64,000 nucleotides of DNA from Candidatus Lucifugimonas marina (GCA_029593915.1 CP046147.1:2527001-2591000), one strand, 5' to 3'; shown: positions 1 through 8,412, counted from the stretch's first letter. Made by a program: numbers and translations. Notes: generated from the letters alone by a model not told the origin.

Positions 1-1141
1 AAACATCGACCTGTTTCATTGCTTCAGCGACCTGGTGATTGAACCACTGACGCGCCCGTTGTGCTCTAACGTAGTCAATTGCTGACACATTGAGTCCTGA
101 CTGAACCCGAGACCGCACAGCCGGTGAGTACAGATCGGCGTGCTCACTGATCATTTTTTCGTGGATAGACACCGCTTCAGGCAGAATCACGCCGAAGTTG
201 ATGGGTCGACCTTTACCAACCCATGGCATCGACAATTCGACTACTTCAGCGCCGTTTGAAGCCATCAGATCGATTGCCGCTCGAACCGATGCTTTGATTT
301 CGTCATCTACAAAATCTTCGAAGAAATAGTGCGATGGCACACCGATTCTGATGCCATCGAGTCCCTCGGTGAGCTTGCTGGTGAAATCAGAGACCGGCTC
401 GTGCGATGAACCCGGATCGGCAGAATCATGCCCGGCGAGAACATTCATCATCAGGGCACAATCTTCTGTGGTACGCGTCATTGGTCCAACGTGATCCATG
501 CTCCATGACAGATCAAGGACTCCAGCACGCGGTACTCGGCCGTACGTAGGTTTCAGCCCTGCGATACCGCAGAGAGAAGCAGGCATTCGAATCGAGCCAC
601 CGGTATCGGAGCCGAGAGCTGCGACTACCATCCCCGCGGACACGGCAGCTCCAGAACCTGAACTGGAACCCGCAGTAATACGAGTAGTGTCCCAGGGATT
701 TTTCACATCGCCGGTGTGCGGATTTAGGCCGGTGGTTCCGAAGGCGAATTCAACCAGATTTAGCTTGCCTATCAGAATCGCACCGGCAGCTTTGAGGTTC
801 GTCACGACCGTCGCATCAGAATCAGCCATATTGTCAGCCAAAACTTTTGACCCACCAGTTGTTTTTGAACCCGCAACATCGATCAAATCTTTAAGTCCGA
901 CAGGAATTCCATGCAATGGGCCAAGATACCTGCCAGCAGCAATATCCTTCTCTGCGAGCTCGGCAGCAGCGAGTGCTGAGTCGCCCCAAACTTCTAGAAA
1001 AGCGTTCAGCTGGGGTTCGAAGCGAGCGATTCGCTCCAAAGACGTTTGGACAAGAGTGACAGGAGAAAGTTCTCCACTTTTGATTCGTGGGGCTAGCTCG
1101 GCTATCGATTCGTAAGCCAGTTCAGAAGCGTTGGGAGTCAA
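1..1141 (-). CDS. Amidase-signature hydrolase (GatA/AtzE-like), 3' end beyond window
   Basis: I translated about 380 codons on the minus strand; the frame runs off the window edge, so the C-terminus is missing. The amidase-signature triad is visible: Lys84 in VGLKDLID, cis-Ser159 in the GSSSGSG stretch and nucleophile Ser183 in GSDTGGSIR, with the same spacing as in GatA. The family hydrolyses amides or supplies ammonia to a partner. The start is taken as TTG at 1139-1141, two bases after the TAA of the small upstream gene, with a purine-rich AAAAAGAGAG upstream, so the two are probably translationally coupled. A true gatA with gatC lies at 4.2-6.0 kb, so this copy is more likely a metabolic amidase or AtzE-like subunit. 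Family call is firm; substrate unknown. Confidence 0.85.
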   Translation of the reverse strand, partial: MTPNASELAYESIAELAPRIKSGELSPVTLVQTSLERIARFEPQLNAFLEVWGDSALAAAELAEKDIAAGRYLGPLHGIPVGLKDLIDVAGSKTTGGSKVLADNMADSDATVVTNLKAAGAILIGKLNLVEFAFGTTGLNPHTGDVKNPWDTTRITAGSSSGSGAAVSAGMVVAALGSDTGGSIRMPASLCGIAGLKPTYGRVPRAGVLDLSWSMDHVGPMTRTTEDCALMMNVLAGHDSADPGSSHEPVSDFTSKLTEGLDGIRIGVPSHYFFEDFVDDEIKASVRAAIDLMASNGAEVVELSMPWVGKGRPINFGVILPEAVSIHEKMISEHADLYSPAVRSRVQSGLNVSAIDYVRAQRARQWFNHQVAEAMKQVDV

Positions 1142-1143
1142 AG

Positions 1144-1347
1144 TTAGTTCGACTCTCTTTTTGAAGGAGTCGGCACGAATATTGCAGCAGGCTCGAATCC
1201 TGTCGTGTCGATCTCGCGTATCGCCTCGTATGTCGAAGAAACGTTGTCGGCAAAAACACCGAGCCCGGCTGCATCTTCAGCAGTGATCGACAGGTTATTT
1301 TCTTTCGCTCGATCGACGAATTCTTGTGGGTTGTTGGGTATCGGCAT
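1144..1347 (-). CDS. Small AtzG/GatC-like partner protein
   Basis: This is a 67-residue protein directly upstream of the amidase. The mid-region (NLSITAEDAAGLGVFADN) and the tail motif FEPAAIFVP recall the short helical AtzG/DUF4089 and GatC-type proteins that wrap around amidase subunits; this is pattern recognition, not a search result. The frame is open upstream to an ATG at 1413, but a TATACT -10-like hexamer (1387-1392, minus strand) lies inside that extension, so I take the ATG at 1345-1347. Its TAA is followed two bases later by the amidase start, suggesting a two-subunit unit. Function is inferred from context. Confidence 0.6.
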   Translation of the reverse strand: MPIPNNPQEFVDRAKENNLSITAEDAAGLGVFADNVSSTYEAIREIDTTGFEPAAIFVPTPSKRESN

Positions 1348-1412
1348 TTGCAGGATTCTCAAAAACTGTTTTTTCAGTTGATCGGCAGTATAGACCCGCA
1401 GCAGAAGTAACA

Positions 1413-1421
1413 TGCTAATCT
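1413..1421 (+). promoter_or_regulatory. Extended -10 promoter of argS, leaderless arrangement
   Basis: The sequence TGCTAATCT is an extended -10 (TG-N-TAATCT). Only nine bases separate it from the argS ATG at 1431, so transcription would begin at or within about three bases of the start codon. No Shine-Dalgarno sequence is present. The -35 region (around 1393-1398) is poor, as often seen with extended -10 promoters. Confidence 0.45.
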
Positions 1422-1430
1422 GAACGGTCT

Positions 1431-3104
1431 ATGCAGATCACCGACACACTTGCAACACTCGTTTCAGAAGCACTCGAAGCCGCTCAGGCATCCGCTTCTC
1501 TACCCGCCGCTGGCGACGTAGAGATCAAAATTGAACGGCCAAAGTTAGCCGAGCATGGCGATTTCAGCACAAGCTTGCCGCTCGCTCTCGCCCGTTCGAT
1601 GCGTATGGCTCCGATTCAGATCGCACAGGCGATTGCAGAGGCGATTCCCGAACACGAGATGGTCGGAAACGTTGCTCATGCCGCACCGGGATTCGTCAAT
1701 TTCACTCTTTCGACTACCTGGCTTCAGTCGCAGATCGACATTGTCCGATCGGCTGGCGAAGATTTTGGATCTGTTACATCTGGAGCAGGCAAAAGCGTTC
1801 AGGTTGAATTTGTAAGCGTGAACCCAACAGGTCCGCTGCATGTCGGTCACGCCCGAGGGGCGGTCATCGGCAGTAGCTTGGCGAACGTGCTTGCCGCAGC
1901 TGGTTACGAAGTTCAGCGCGAGTACTACGTAAACGATGCAGGTAACCAGATGCGTGTGTTCTACGACACGCTCTACTCTCGATACATGCAGGCTGCTGGT
2001 CACGATGTGCCGCTGCCAGATCCGGCGTACCCTGGCGAGTACCTTCAAGACCTCGCTTCAAATTTGCTGAAAGACCTCGGTGACGGTTCGGTTTCCAAAG
2101 AGAAAGCTGATGCGATAGCCGATCTCGCTCCTGAATCGCTCAAACGAACCCTCGACGACATTCGAGAGGTTCTCTCGACACTCGGCGTTTCGTACGACCA
2201 ATGGTTCCACGAGAGCGATCTGCTCACGACTGGCCGATTTGAAGAGGTTCTCGCGTTCTTGGAAGATGCTGACCTAATCGTCGAACGCGACGGTGCTAAG
2301 TGGTTCGCAGCCACAAAACTTGGTCTCGAAGAAGACATCGTTGTGATTCGAAGCGGCGAAGGTGGCCCGACTTATTTCGGCACAGACATCGCCTACCACC
2401 ACGAAAAGTTCTTGGCACGAAAATTCGACAGGGTTATCAACGTTTGGGGTGCAGACCACCACGGTCACGTCGCCCGCATGAAAGCACTATTGCAGGCGTT
2501 CGGACTCGACCCCGACCGTCTGACCATTATTCTCAACCAGATCGTCAATTTCAAAAACGAAGGCGAATCGCTGAAATTCAGCAAGCGAAACAACGTCATG
2601 GTGACGGTTGAAGAGCTTATCGAAGAAGTTGGCGCCGACTCATGCCGATTCACGTTCCTGAGTCGATCTCCTGAATCCCACATGGAGTTTGACCTCGGTC
2701 TAGCCAAGACCCAGTCGTCAGAAAACCCGGTTTACTACGTTCAATACGGCCACGCTCGAATGGCTTCGATATTGCGCACAGCTGCGGAACGAGAGATTTC
2801 GTACGACACTGCTGATCTTTCATTGTTGACTCATGCCCGCGAACTGGAACTCATTCGCAAGATCATCGAGCTTCCTGCGGTTGTAGAACGTGCTGCCGAG
2901 CGACTTGAGCCACACCACCTTCCGCACTACGCCATGGATCTTGCAAGATCACTGCAACGGTTCTACGAGGACTGCCGAGTGGTGTCGTCAGAAGAAGGCG
3001 AGCTCGAAATATCACGAGCTCGGTTACAGCTGGTTGAAGCCGCGAAAGTAGCTTTGAGCCGTACTCTTACCCTGATGGGAATGAGCTCACCAGAAAGCAT
3101 GTAA
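1431..3104 (+). CDS. argS: Arginyl-tRNA synthetase
   Basis: This class I synthetase charges tRNA-Arg with arginine in the cytoplasm. At 557 residues it has the usual length. An N-terminal Arg-tRNA-synthetase (Add-1) domain covers about residues 1-110. The HIGH-type motif appears as HVGHARG near residue 136 after NPTGPL, and the GADHHGHV segment and LKFSKRNN stretch follow in the catalytic core. The C-terminal DALR anticodon-binding domain contains YVQYGHAR and ends in ALSRTLTLMGM. The ATG at 1431 is very close to an extended -10. The gene is divergent from the amidase pair and convergent with the carbonic anhydrase gene. Confidence 0.97.
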   Translation: MQITDTLATLVSEALEAAQASASLPAAGDVEIKIERPKLAEHGDFSTSLPLALARSMRMAPIQIAQAIAEAIPEHEMVGNVAHAAPGFVNFTLSTTWLQSQIDIVRSAGEDFGSVTSGAGKSVQVEFVSVNPTGPLHVGHARGAVIGSSLANVLAAAGYEVQREYYVNDAGNQMRVFYDTLYSRYMQAAGHDVPLPDPAYPGEYLQDLASNLLKDLGDGSVSKEKADAIADLAPESLKRTLDDIREVLSTLGVSYDQWFHESDLLTTGRFEEVLAFLEDADLIVERDGAKWFAATKLGLEEDIVVIRSGEGGPTYFGTDIAYHHEKFLARKFDRVINVWGADHHGHVARMKALLQAFGLDPDRLTIILNQIVNFKNEGESLKFSKRNNVMVTVEELIEEVGADSCRFTFLSRSPESHMEFDLGLAKTQSSENPVYYVQYGHARMASILRTAAEREISYDTADLSLLTHARELELIRKIIELPAVVERAAERLEPHHLPHYAMDLARSLQRFYEDCRVVSSEEGELEISRARLQLVEAAKVALSRTLTLMGMSSPESM

Positions 3105-3122
3105 TCGTTCGGCTATAAGGTC

Positions 3123-3653
3123 TTACGTTACTGACTGACCTGTGTGCCCTAGCCCGGACTCGGTATAGCGGGAAATTCGATTCACGTAGGAAGCAGCCGC
3201 CCGAAGCATTAGCTCTGTGTGCCGTTCTTTGACAGTGCCGAGGGCTTTTCCCGGCGTACCTCTAATCAAGGCGTTATCTTCATAAACCTTGTTTTCGTTA
3301 AGTACACTACCGGCGGCCACTAATGAGTTTTTGCCGATGACAACTCCATCGTTCAGGGTGCTGTTGTTGCCAAGCAAGCTGCCATCACCGATTGTTCGTG
3401 CATGACAGATGACTCCATGGCCAATCGTGACGTTGTCGCCTATTTGCGCATCGTCGTCGGCATGTAGCACTGAGTTGTCTTGAATATTGGTTCCAGCGCC
3501 GATCTTGATCTTGCCCGAGTCAGCCCTGATAACCACACCAGGCCAGATGCTCGAACGCGGTCCTACTTCGATATCGCCAACCAGATAGGCAGTCTCAGAC
3601 ACAAACGCCGTGGGGTCGATAACTGGTGTTTTACCATCGAGTGATCTGATCAT
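3123..3653 (-). CDS. Gamma-class carbonic anhydrase-like hexapeptide protein
   Basis: The 176-residue protein is a left-handed beta-helix of hexapeptide repeats, typical of the YrdA/PaaY gamma carbonic anhydrase family. Possible metal-binding histidines sit in SVLHADDD and in IGHGVICHA, the positions used for Zn/Fe in the family; catalytic glutamates of the Cam type are not obvious. Family members are trimeric cytoplasmic proteins whose activity is proven only for some. It ends 18 bases from the argS stop in convergent orientation. The start (ATG) gives the expected N-terminus, MIRSLDGKTP. Confidence 0.85.
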   Translation of the reverse strand: MIRSLDGKTPVIDPTAFVSETAYLVGDIEVGPRSSIWPGVVIRADSGKIKIGAGTNIQDNSVLHADDDAQIGDNVTIGHGVICHARTIGDGSLLGNNSTLNDGVVIGKNSLVAAGSVLNENKVYEDNALIRGTPGKALGTVKERHTELMLRAAASYVNRISRYTESGLGHTGQSVT

Positions 3654-3703
3654 TACGAATGTCTCCGCGTTTTTGGTTGCGTTACTTGTAATTGGGCTAA
3701 AGC

Positions 3704-4165
3704 TTAGCTCTCAGGAAGCCTGTCGAACGTCAGGTCGAGCACTTGATTCGTCGGTTTTCCGACAGTGTCCCATTCCCACGTCTCGTTGGCTTTAACGTGA
3801 TCTCCATCGCGAGTTCCGAGATAGAAGCTAATGATTCCGTGCTCGATATCCTCGGTACTCACAGGTCCAAGAATCACCTGAACGTACTCGCCTTCGAAAG
3901 TAGTCGAGATTGGCGAACCACCGTGAATAAACTCGGCGTAGATCGTGGAGTCGGCAGGTCCAGGTTCTCCATCAACGGTGAATGTTCCTTCGAAAATAAT
4001 CGGAAATGGCGGAGGACCTGCAACCGGAGTGAATATTTCACGGTCGTAAGGAGTTGGCTCGACTTCAGTCGACGAACAACCGACGAGAGCGACAATCATC
4101 ACAACAAGTGAAGCTAGCCCAAGTCGTATCAATGGTTTGTGATTGGTCACGGTAATGAGGTTCAT
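3704..4165 (-). CDS. Predicted lipoprotein with a secreted beta-sandwich-like module
   Basis: The 153-residue product has a type II signal peptide: a hydrophobic stretch at about residues 14-28 ends in the lipobox LVGC, followed by SST. The mature part holds one module with the pattern FEGTFTVDGEPGPADSTIYAEF...FEGEYVQV...ISFYLG. This pattern reappears in the surface protein at 13.4-14.5 kb, so both likely carry the same extracytoplasmic fold. The ATG overlaps the gatA stop as ATGA (4162-4165), implying translational coupling with gatA. Function is unknown; a lipid-anchored surface protein is the best description. Confidence 0.75.
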   Translation of the reverse strand: MNLITVTNHKPLIRLGLASLVVMIVALVGCSSTEVEPTPYDREIFTPVAGPPPFPIIFEGTFTVDGEPGPADSTIYAEFIHGGSPISTTFEGEYVQVILGPVSTEDIEHGIISFYLGTRDGDHVKANETWEWDTVGKPTNQVLDLTFDRLPES

Positions 4166-5643
4166 ATTAGCGGGTGGTTTTGGTGCCAGTTAGTTGCACG
4201 CTCATATGCTGCAGCGGCTCGTATTACCGTAGTGTCACCAAACTGAGGTCCGATGAACTGTAGCCCGACGGGCAAGCCGTCAGACATTCCACCGGGGATT
4301 GAAATCGAAGGCAGACCTGCGATGTTCACTGGAATTGTGCAGATGTCGTTCAAATACATCTGGAACGGATCCTCGGTCTTATCGCCAATGTTGAATGCAA
4401 CACCCGGAGTAGTTGGTGTGACCAATGCGTCGAACTTCAAGAACGCATCGGTAAACTCCCTTCTTATGAGAGTTCGAACCTGCTGAGCCTTCTTGTAGTA
4501 AGCATCGTAGTAACCAGCCGAGAGTGCGTAAGTGCCCAAGAAAATGCGGCGTTTTACCTCGTCACCGAATCCCTCGCCCCTGGCAGCTTCTGTCGCCTGA
4601 GCGGATGTCTTTGCATCGAGCGAACCGAGACCGTATTTCACACCGTCGTATCTTGAAAGATTCGCAGATGCTTCCGACGGAGCGATGATGTAGTAAACGG
4701 CTAACGCATGGTCAGTGAGTGGCAACGATGTTTCGCTGATGTTGGCGCCCAGGCCTTCGAGAGTCTCCAGTGATTTTTCGAAAGCAGCACGAACACCCGG
4801 CTCGATACCGTCGACGAGATATTCCTTCGGAACACCGATGTTCATTCCAGCAACACCGCCATCGATGTCCTGCGCAAAATCAGTGAAAGGCGCAGCCACA
4901 CTAGTCGAATCGCGATGATCGTGGCTCGAAACAATGTTCAGGGCATCAGCAGTGTCGGCGACACTACGAGTGAGCGGTCCTATCTGGTCGAGCGAAGAAC
5001 CGAAAGCAAGCAGGCCAAACCGGCTTACCAGACCGTATGTAGGCTTCATTCCAACGACACCACAAAGAGCCGCTGGTTGACGAATACTTCCTCCAGTGTC
5101 GGAACCAAATGCGATGAAGCATTCACCTGCTGCGACTGCTGCACCAGCTCCACCTGAACTACCCCCAGGAACACGGTCGGTGTCCCACGGGTTGTGAACC
5201 GGTCCAAATGCTGATGTCTCGTTCGACGATCCCATTGCGAATTCGTCAAGGTTTCCTTTTCCGAGAATTACAGCCCCGGCCTCTTTGAGATTGCTAACAG
5301 CCGTGCCGTCGTAGGGAGGGATGTAGCCTTTCAAAATCTTCGAAGCTGCCGTTGTTTCAACATCTTTCGTAGAAAAATTGTCTTTGACCATGATCGGAAT
5401 ACCGGTCAGAGCGGTTGGCTCTTGCCCTGCGCCCCTGAGACGTTGATCAGCCATTTCAGCATCGGCAATAGCTCTCTCAGGAGTTACCGTGATGAACGAA
5501 TTCAGGCTTGGCTCGAGATTTGAGATGCGGTCGAGCATTGCACGAGTCGCTTCTACTGACGAGATTTCTCTTGCGTCGAATTTAGCTCGGAGTTCTCGTG
5601 CCGTTGAAAAGTAAAGATCGGAGTTAGCTGACTGAGTGGTCAT
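4162..5643 (-). CDS. gatA: Glutamyl-tRNA(Gln)/aspartyl-tRNA(Asn) amidotransferase subunit A
   Basis: GatA releases ammonia from glutamine and channels it to GatB, which amidates mischarged Glu-tRNA(Gln) or Asp-tRNA(Asn). The 493-residue protein has the full triad at canonical spacing: Lys87 in IMVKDNF, cis-Ser162 in GGSSGGAG and nucleophile Ser186 in GSDTGGSIR. The C-terminal part has the GatA signature DALVTPTTPG. gatC lies about 50 bases upstream on the same strand and a lipoprotein gene overlaps downstream by four bases. gatB is not in this window and must lie elsewhere if the complex is complete. Confidence 0.95.
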   Translation of the reverse strand: MTTQSANSDLYFSTARELRAKFDAREISSVEATRAMLDRISNLEPSLNSFITVTPERAIADAEMADQRLRGAGQEPTALTGIPIMVKDNFSTKDVETTAASKILKGYIPPYDGTAVSNLKEAGAVILGKGNLDEFAMGSSNETSAFGPVHNPWDTDRVPGGSSGGAGAAVAAGECFIAFGSDTGGSIRQPAALCGVVGMKPTYGLVSRFGLLAFGSSLDQIGPLTRSVADTADALNIVSSHDHRDSTSVAAPFTDFAQDIDGGVAGMNIGVPKEYLVDGIEPGVRAAFEKSLETLEGLGANISETSLPLTDHALAVYYIIAPSEASANLSRYDGVKYGLGSLDAKTSAQATEAARGEGFGDEVKRRIFLGTYALSAGYYDAYYKKAQQVRTLIRREFTDAFLKFDALVTPTTPGVAFNIGDKTEDPFQMYLNDICTIPVNIAGLPSISIPGGMSDGLPVGLQFIGPQFGDTTVIRAAAAYERATNWHQNHPLI

Positions 5644-5694
5644 TCGGAATTTCTGTATTGTCGGATAGTTCGTTAAAAGAGATGCTTGCGGAGG

Positions 5695-5985
5695 CTATTC
5701 GAGTACTGGGCGCACCCGTACGAATTCGCCATCCCGATCAGGGGCGTTCTTCAGTACATCGTCTCGGTCGAGTGGAGGCTGTGGCTCATCTTTGCGCATT
5801 ACCGAATTTGAATCAGTGGTGTGCCCAGTCGCCTCGACACCATCGGTATCGACACTTGAGAGCGATGCGAAGTGGCCGAGAATGTTGGTTAGCTGCACTC
5901 GCATGTCCTCCGACTCTTCATCAGAGAGTTTGATATACGCCAGCTGGGCAATGTGCTCGACATCTTTTGGAGTTAGTGGATCCAT
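5695..5985 (-). CDS. gatC: Glutamyl-tRNA(Gln) amidotransferase subunit C
   Basis: GatC is the small belt subunit that stabilises the GatA-GatB complex. The 96-residue product begins with the typical LTPKDVEHIAQLAYIKLSDEE and carries the mid-motif LTNILGHFASLSSVDTDGVEAT; the conserved LRxD-type segment appears as MRKDEPQPPLDRDDVLKNAP. It precedes gatA in the same direction and is read away from pyrG. The start ATG gives an MDPLT N-terminus of normal length. Confidence 0.93.
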   Translation of the reverse strand: MDPLTPKDVEHIAQLAYIKLSDEESEDMRVQLTNILGHFASLSSVDTDGVEATGHTTDSNSVMRKDEPQPPLDRDDVLKNAPDRDGEFVRVRPVLE

Positions 5986-6138
5986 TTTTTTCCGAATATT
6001 TTGATTGGACCTGCAAGTTGATATTTCATATCAATCATCGCAATCCATCGATGCATTGTTCGTAACGAATAATCGAGTGTAGCAGCGCGTTAAAGGGTGA
6101 GGGTTGAATGAAACGCCCGGAAAGCGGGTCTGTGATGT

Positions 6139-6168
6139 TTGACACCTCTGATTCTGGTTGCCTAGAAT
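6139..6168 (+). promoter_or_regulatory. Sigma-70 type promoter of pyrG
   Basis: A perfect -35 TTGACA (6139-6144) is followed after 18 bases by the -10 TAGAAT (6163-6168). Transcription would begin near 6175, giving a leader of about 220 nt before the pyrG ATG. This is among the best promoter matches in the window. Confidence 0.75.
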
Positions 6169-6179
6169 CGAGTCCCGTG

Positions 6180-6311
6180 TAGGGCTATTTTGTAACAGCA
6201 ACTTCGCTGTCGTACCCCTATCCGAGGATGTGTGCAATCTCTGTAAAGAGCCGCCTTAACCAGATACCTGCATCGGTATTAATTTTCACCTGCATCGACA
6301 GGCGGTTGCAC
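6180..6311 (+). promoter_or_regulatory. Structured 5' leader of pyrG (candidate cis-regulatory RNA)
   Basis: Two nested folds are visible. The first pairs TAGGG (6180-6184) with CCCTA (6216-6220) and encloses hairpin ACAGC/GCTGT (6195-6199 with 6206-6210). The second pairs GTGCAA (6232-6237) with TTGCAC (6306-6311) and CCGCCT (6251-6256) with AGGCGG (6300-6305). Between the two left arms sits hairpin CTCT-GTAA-AGAG with a GNRA tetraloop. Inside is a six-base-pair hairpin at 6263-6280. A ten-base direct repeat ACCTGCATCG occurs at 6266 and 6288. I recognise no known riboswitch class. The rest of the gene-free stretch 5986-6394 shows no credible ORF. Confidence 0.5.
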
Positions 6312-6394
6312 TTCCCCTCAAATAAGCCTTTTTTGTTGGCTGGCACATCGGCGGTATGCAAAACCGCTAACATTCAAGCGGGCGGAGCCGGCAA

Positions 6395-8029
6395 ATGAGC
6401 AAGTTTATTTTTGTAACGGGTGGCGTGGTTAGTTCTCTAGGTAAAGGTATTGCTGTCGCGTCGATTGGCAGAATGCTTAAAAGCCGAGGGATGAGCGTTT
6501 CGGTCTTGAAACTCGACCCCTATCTGAACGTCGACCCGGGGACGATGTCGCCGTACCAACACGGAGAAGTGTTCGTAACCGTCGACGGAAGCGAAACCGA
6601 CCTCGACTTAGGCCACTACGAACGCTTTATCGACGTTGAGTTGACAGAGCTTTCAAACGTCACAGCTGGTCAGATTTACTCCGAAGTGATCGCAAACGAG
6701 CGCGCCGGGCAATATCTAGGTGGCACGATTCAGACTGTACCCCACGTTACTAACCTCATTAAAGAGCGAGTCCTCAAGCTCGCTGAGGTATCTCAAGCCG
6801 ATGTAGTAGTGGTCGAAGTTGGTGGAACCGTCGGTGACATCGAAGGTCAGCCATTTATCGAAGCAATCCGACAAGTACGAAATACGGTCGGACAGCAAGA
6901 TACTTTCTACGTGCACGTAACCCTTCTTCCTTATCTAGGGGCTACGGGCGAGCTGAAGACGAAACCAACCCAGCACAGCGTGAACACGTTAAGAGGAATG
7001 GGTGTCCAGCCCGACGCCATTCTTTGCAGGGCCGATCAGGAAACCGGTGAAGACGAGCGCCGGAAGATCGCCCTCTACTGCGACGTAAATGCAGAAGCTG
7101 TTATTTCACTCCCAACTCTTTCTAGCGTCTACGAGGTGCCATTGCATCTTGAGGCTGAAGGACTCGGTTCGATTCTCACCAACGGTCTGGATTTGCCAGA
7201 TACCAAACCCGACCTTGAATCGTGGCGAGCGATTGTCAGAGTGGATGAAGAAGAGCACGAGCAGATCGATATCGCTCTAGTCGGTAAATACGTTGAGCTG
7301 CAGGATTCTTACCTGTCCGTCGTTGAAGCGTTGCACCATGCTGGCCTGCACAATGATCGGAAAGTAAATATTCAATGGGTTGCAGCCGAAGATATTGAAG
7401 AGCACGGAGCAGAAAAGCTGCTCGGGTCGGCACGCGGCATCATCGTACCCGGCGGATTCGGTGAACGTGGGCTGGAAGGCATGATCGCGGCAGCAAACTA
7501 TGCAAGGCATTCGAATATTCCTTATCTCGGCTTGTGTCTGGGAATGCAGATCATGGTGGTCGAGTACGCTCGAAACGAGCTGGGAATCGCTGACGCCACA
7601 TCTCTGGAGATCGATCCAGAAGCAGCGAATCCAGTAATCGCCTTTATGGAAGGGCAGGAAGAGCTGCACTCCACCGGCGGTACGATGCGACTCGGTGTTT
7701 ACCCTTGTTTCCTTAAAGAGGGAACTAAAGTTCGTGCTGCTTACGAACAAGAAACGGTCGATGAACGTCATCGCCACCGATACGAATTCAACAACGAGTA
7801 CAGGGTTCCACTCGAAGAAGCGGGATTAATCGCCTCGGGCACTTCACCCGACGGCTCGCTTGTAGAAGTAACCGAGGTGTACGGACACCCGTTCATGGTT
7901 GGTAGCCAGTTCCATCCCGAGTTTGGTTCACGACCGGAGCGACCGCACCCGTTGTTCAGAGAATTCATACGCGTGGCTAAAACTACCCTGCGCGAGGGTG
8001 GCCAGCACGATTTCTTTGAAGAAGAGTAG
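6395..8029 (+). CDS. pyrG: CTP synthase
   Basis: PyrG makes CTP from UTP, ATP and glutamine, the last step of pyrimidine nucleotide synthesis. The 544-residue protein has an N-terminal amidoligase domain (about 1-265) starting KFIFVTGGVVSSLGKGI with its nucleotide-binding loop and the LDPYLNVDPGTMSP signature. A C-terminal class I glutamine amidotransferase domain (about 290-535) carries the nucleophile Cys in YLGLCLGMQ and the His-Glu pair in SQFHPEF. Length and motifs are complete. It is transcribed from the 6139-6168 promoter through a structured leader and followed by rho on the same strand. Confidence 0.97.
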   Translation: MSKFIFVTGGVVSSLGKGIAVASIGRMLKSRGMSVSVLKLDPYLNVDPGTMSPYQHGEVFVTVDGSETDLDLGHYERFIDVELTELSNVTAGQIYSEVIANERAGQYLGGTIQTVPHVTNLIKERVLKLAEVSQADVVVVEVGGTVGDIEGQPFIEAIRQVRNTVGQQDTFYVHVTLLPYLGATGELKTKPTQHSVNTLRGMGVQPDAILCRADQETGEDERRKIALYCDVNAEAVISLPTLSSVYEVPLHLEAEGLGSILTNGLDLPDTKPDLESWRAIVRVDEEEHEQIDIALVGKYVELQDSYLSVVEALHHAGLHNDRKVNIQWVAAEDIEEHGAEKLLGSARGIIVPGGFGERGLEGMIAAANYARHSNIPYLGLCLGMQIMVVEYARNELGIADATSLEIDPEAANPVIAFMEGQEELHSTGGTMRLGVYPCFLKEGTKVRAAYEQETVDERHRHRYEFNNEYRVPLEEAGLIASGTSPDGSLVEVTEVYGHPFMVGSQFHPEFGSRPERPHPLFREFIRVAKTTLREGGQHDFFEEE

Positions 8030-8041
8030 TTCGGCTGGCAC

Positions 8042-8056
8042 GGCGGGACCGCCTTT
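8042..8056 (+). terminator. Weak terminator-like hairpin after pyrG
   Basis: GGCG (8042-8045) pairs with CGCC (8050-8053) around a GGAC loop, followed by only TTT. It is G+C-rich but short with a minimal T-run, so it is at best a weak intrinsic terminator. Confidence 0.25.
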
Positions 8057-8276
8057 CAAACTCAGGCACTGGAATTGTTGCCCACAGGTTTGATACCATT
8101 GAAAAACGCGAGCGAATGAACCACTTCTGGATCTTCGCCCACACTTTATCTCTGCCCTCACCGCTGTGATGATTTATTACCGCTCACGGGCTTTCCCTTT
8201 ACAGGAACTTAGATACCCGCTCATGCGAGCGACATCGTCAGTCTGCTACAGGGCCTGATCGAACACCGCTCAAAGC

Positions 8277-8412
8277 GCAACCAAAAACTAGACTCGTCGA
8301 CATCCGCTGACTAACTAGCACGATGTCCCCCATATTCAGACAGTCTTCACTACTTACTTCATTTTTCCTTAAGAACATTCGCTGAACTGAAAGTGCAGAT
8401 CGTTAGCCGACG
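8277..8412 (+). promoter_or_regulatory. C-rich, G-poor rho leader (possible rut-like region)
   Basis: The 383-base stretch between pyrG and rho (8030-8412) holds no credible gene. Upstream it has a small hairpin CGCTC-ATGC-GAGCG (8218-8231). Its last part is pyrimidine-rich: counting 8281-8380 gives 31 C against 11 G, the composition Rho prefers for loading. In several bacteria Rho attenuates its own gene through such a leader, so this region is a plausible autoregulatory site. A perfect seven-base-pair inverted repeat GTTAGCC/GGCTAAC (8402-8421) spans the TTG start of rho. Confidence 0.4.

Noticed and set aside
6031..6237. 68-codon minus-strand frame upstream of pyrG
   Set aside because: It covers the pyrG promoter and leader on the opposite strand, with no ribosome site or recognised motif.
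8030..8412. Possible small RNA (SRP RNA or 6S type) between pyrG and rho
   Set aside because: No long rod-like pairing or conserved motif; better read as the rho leader.
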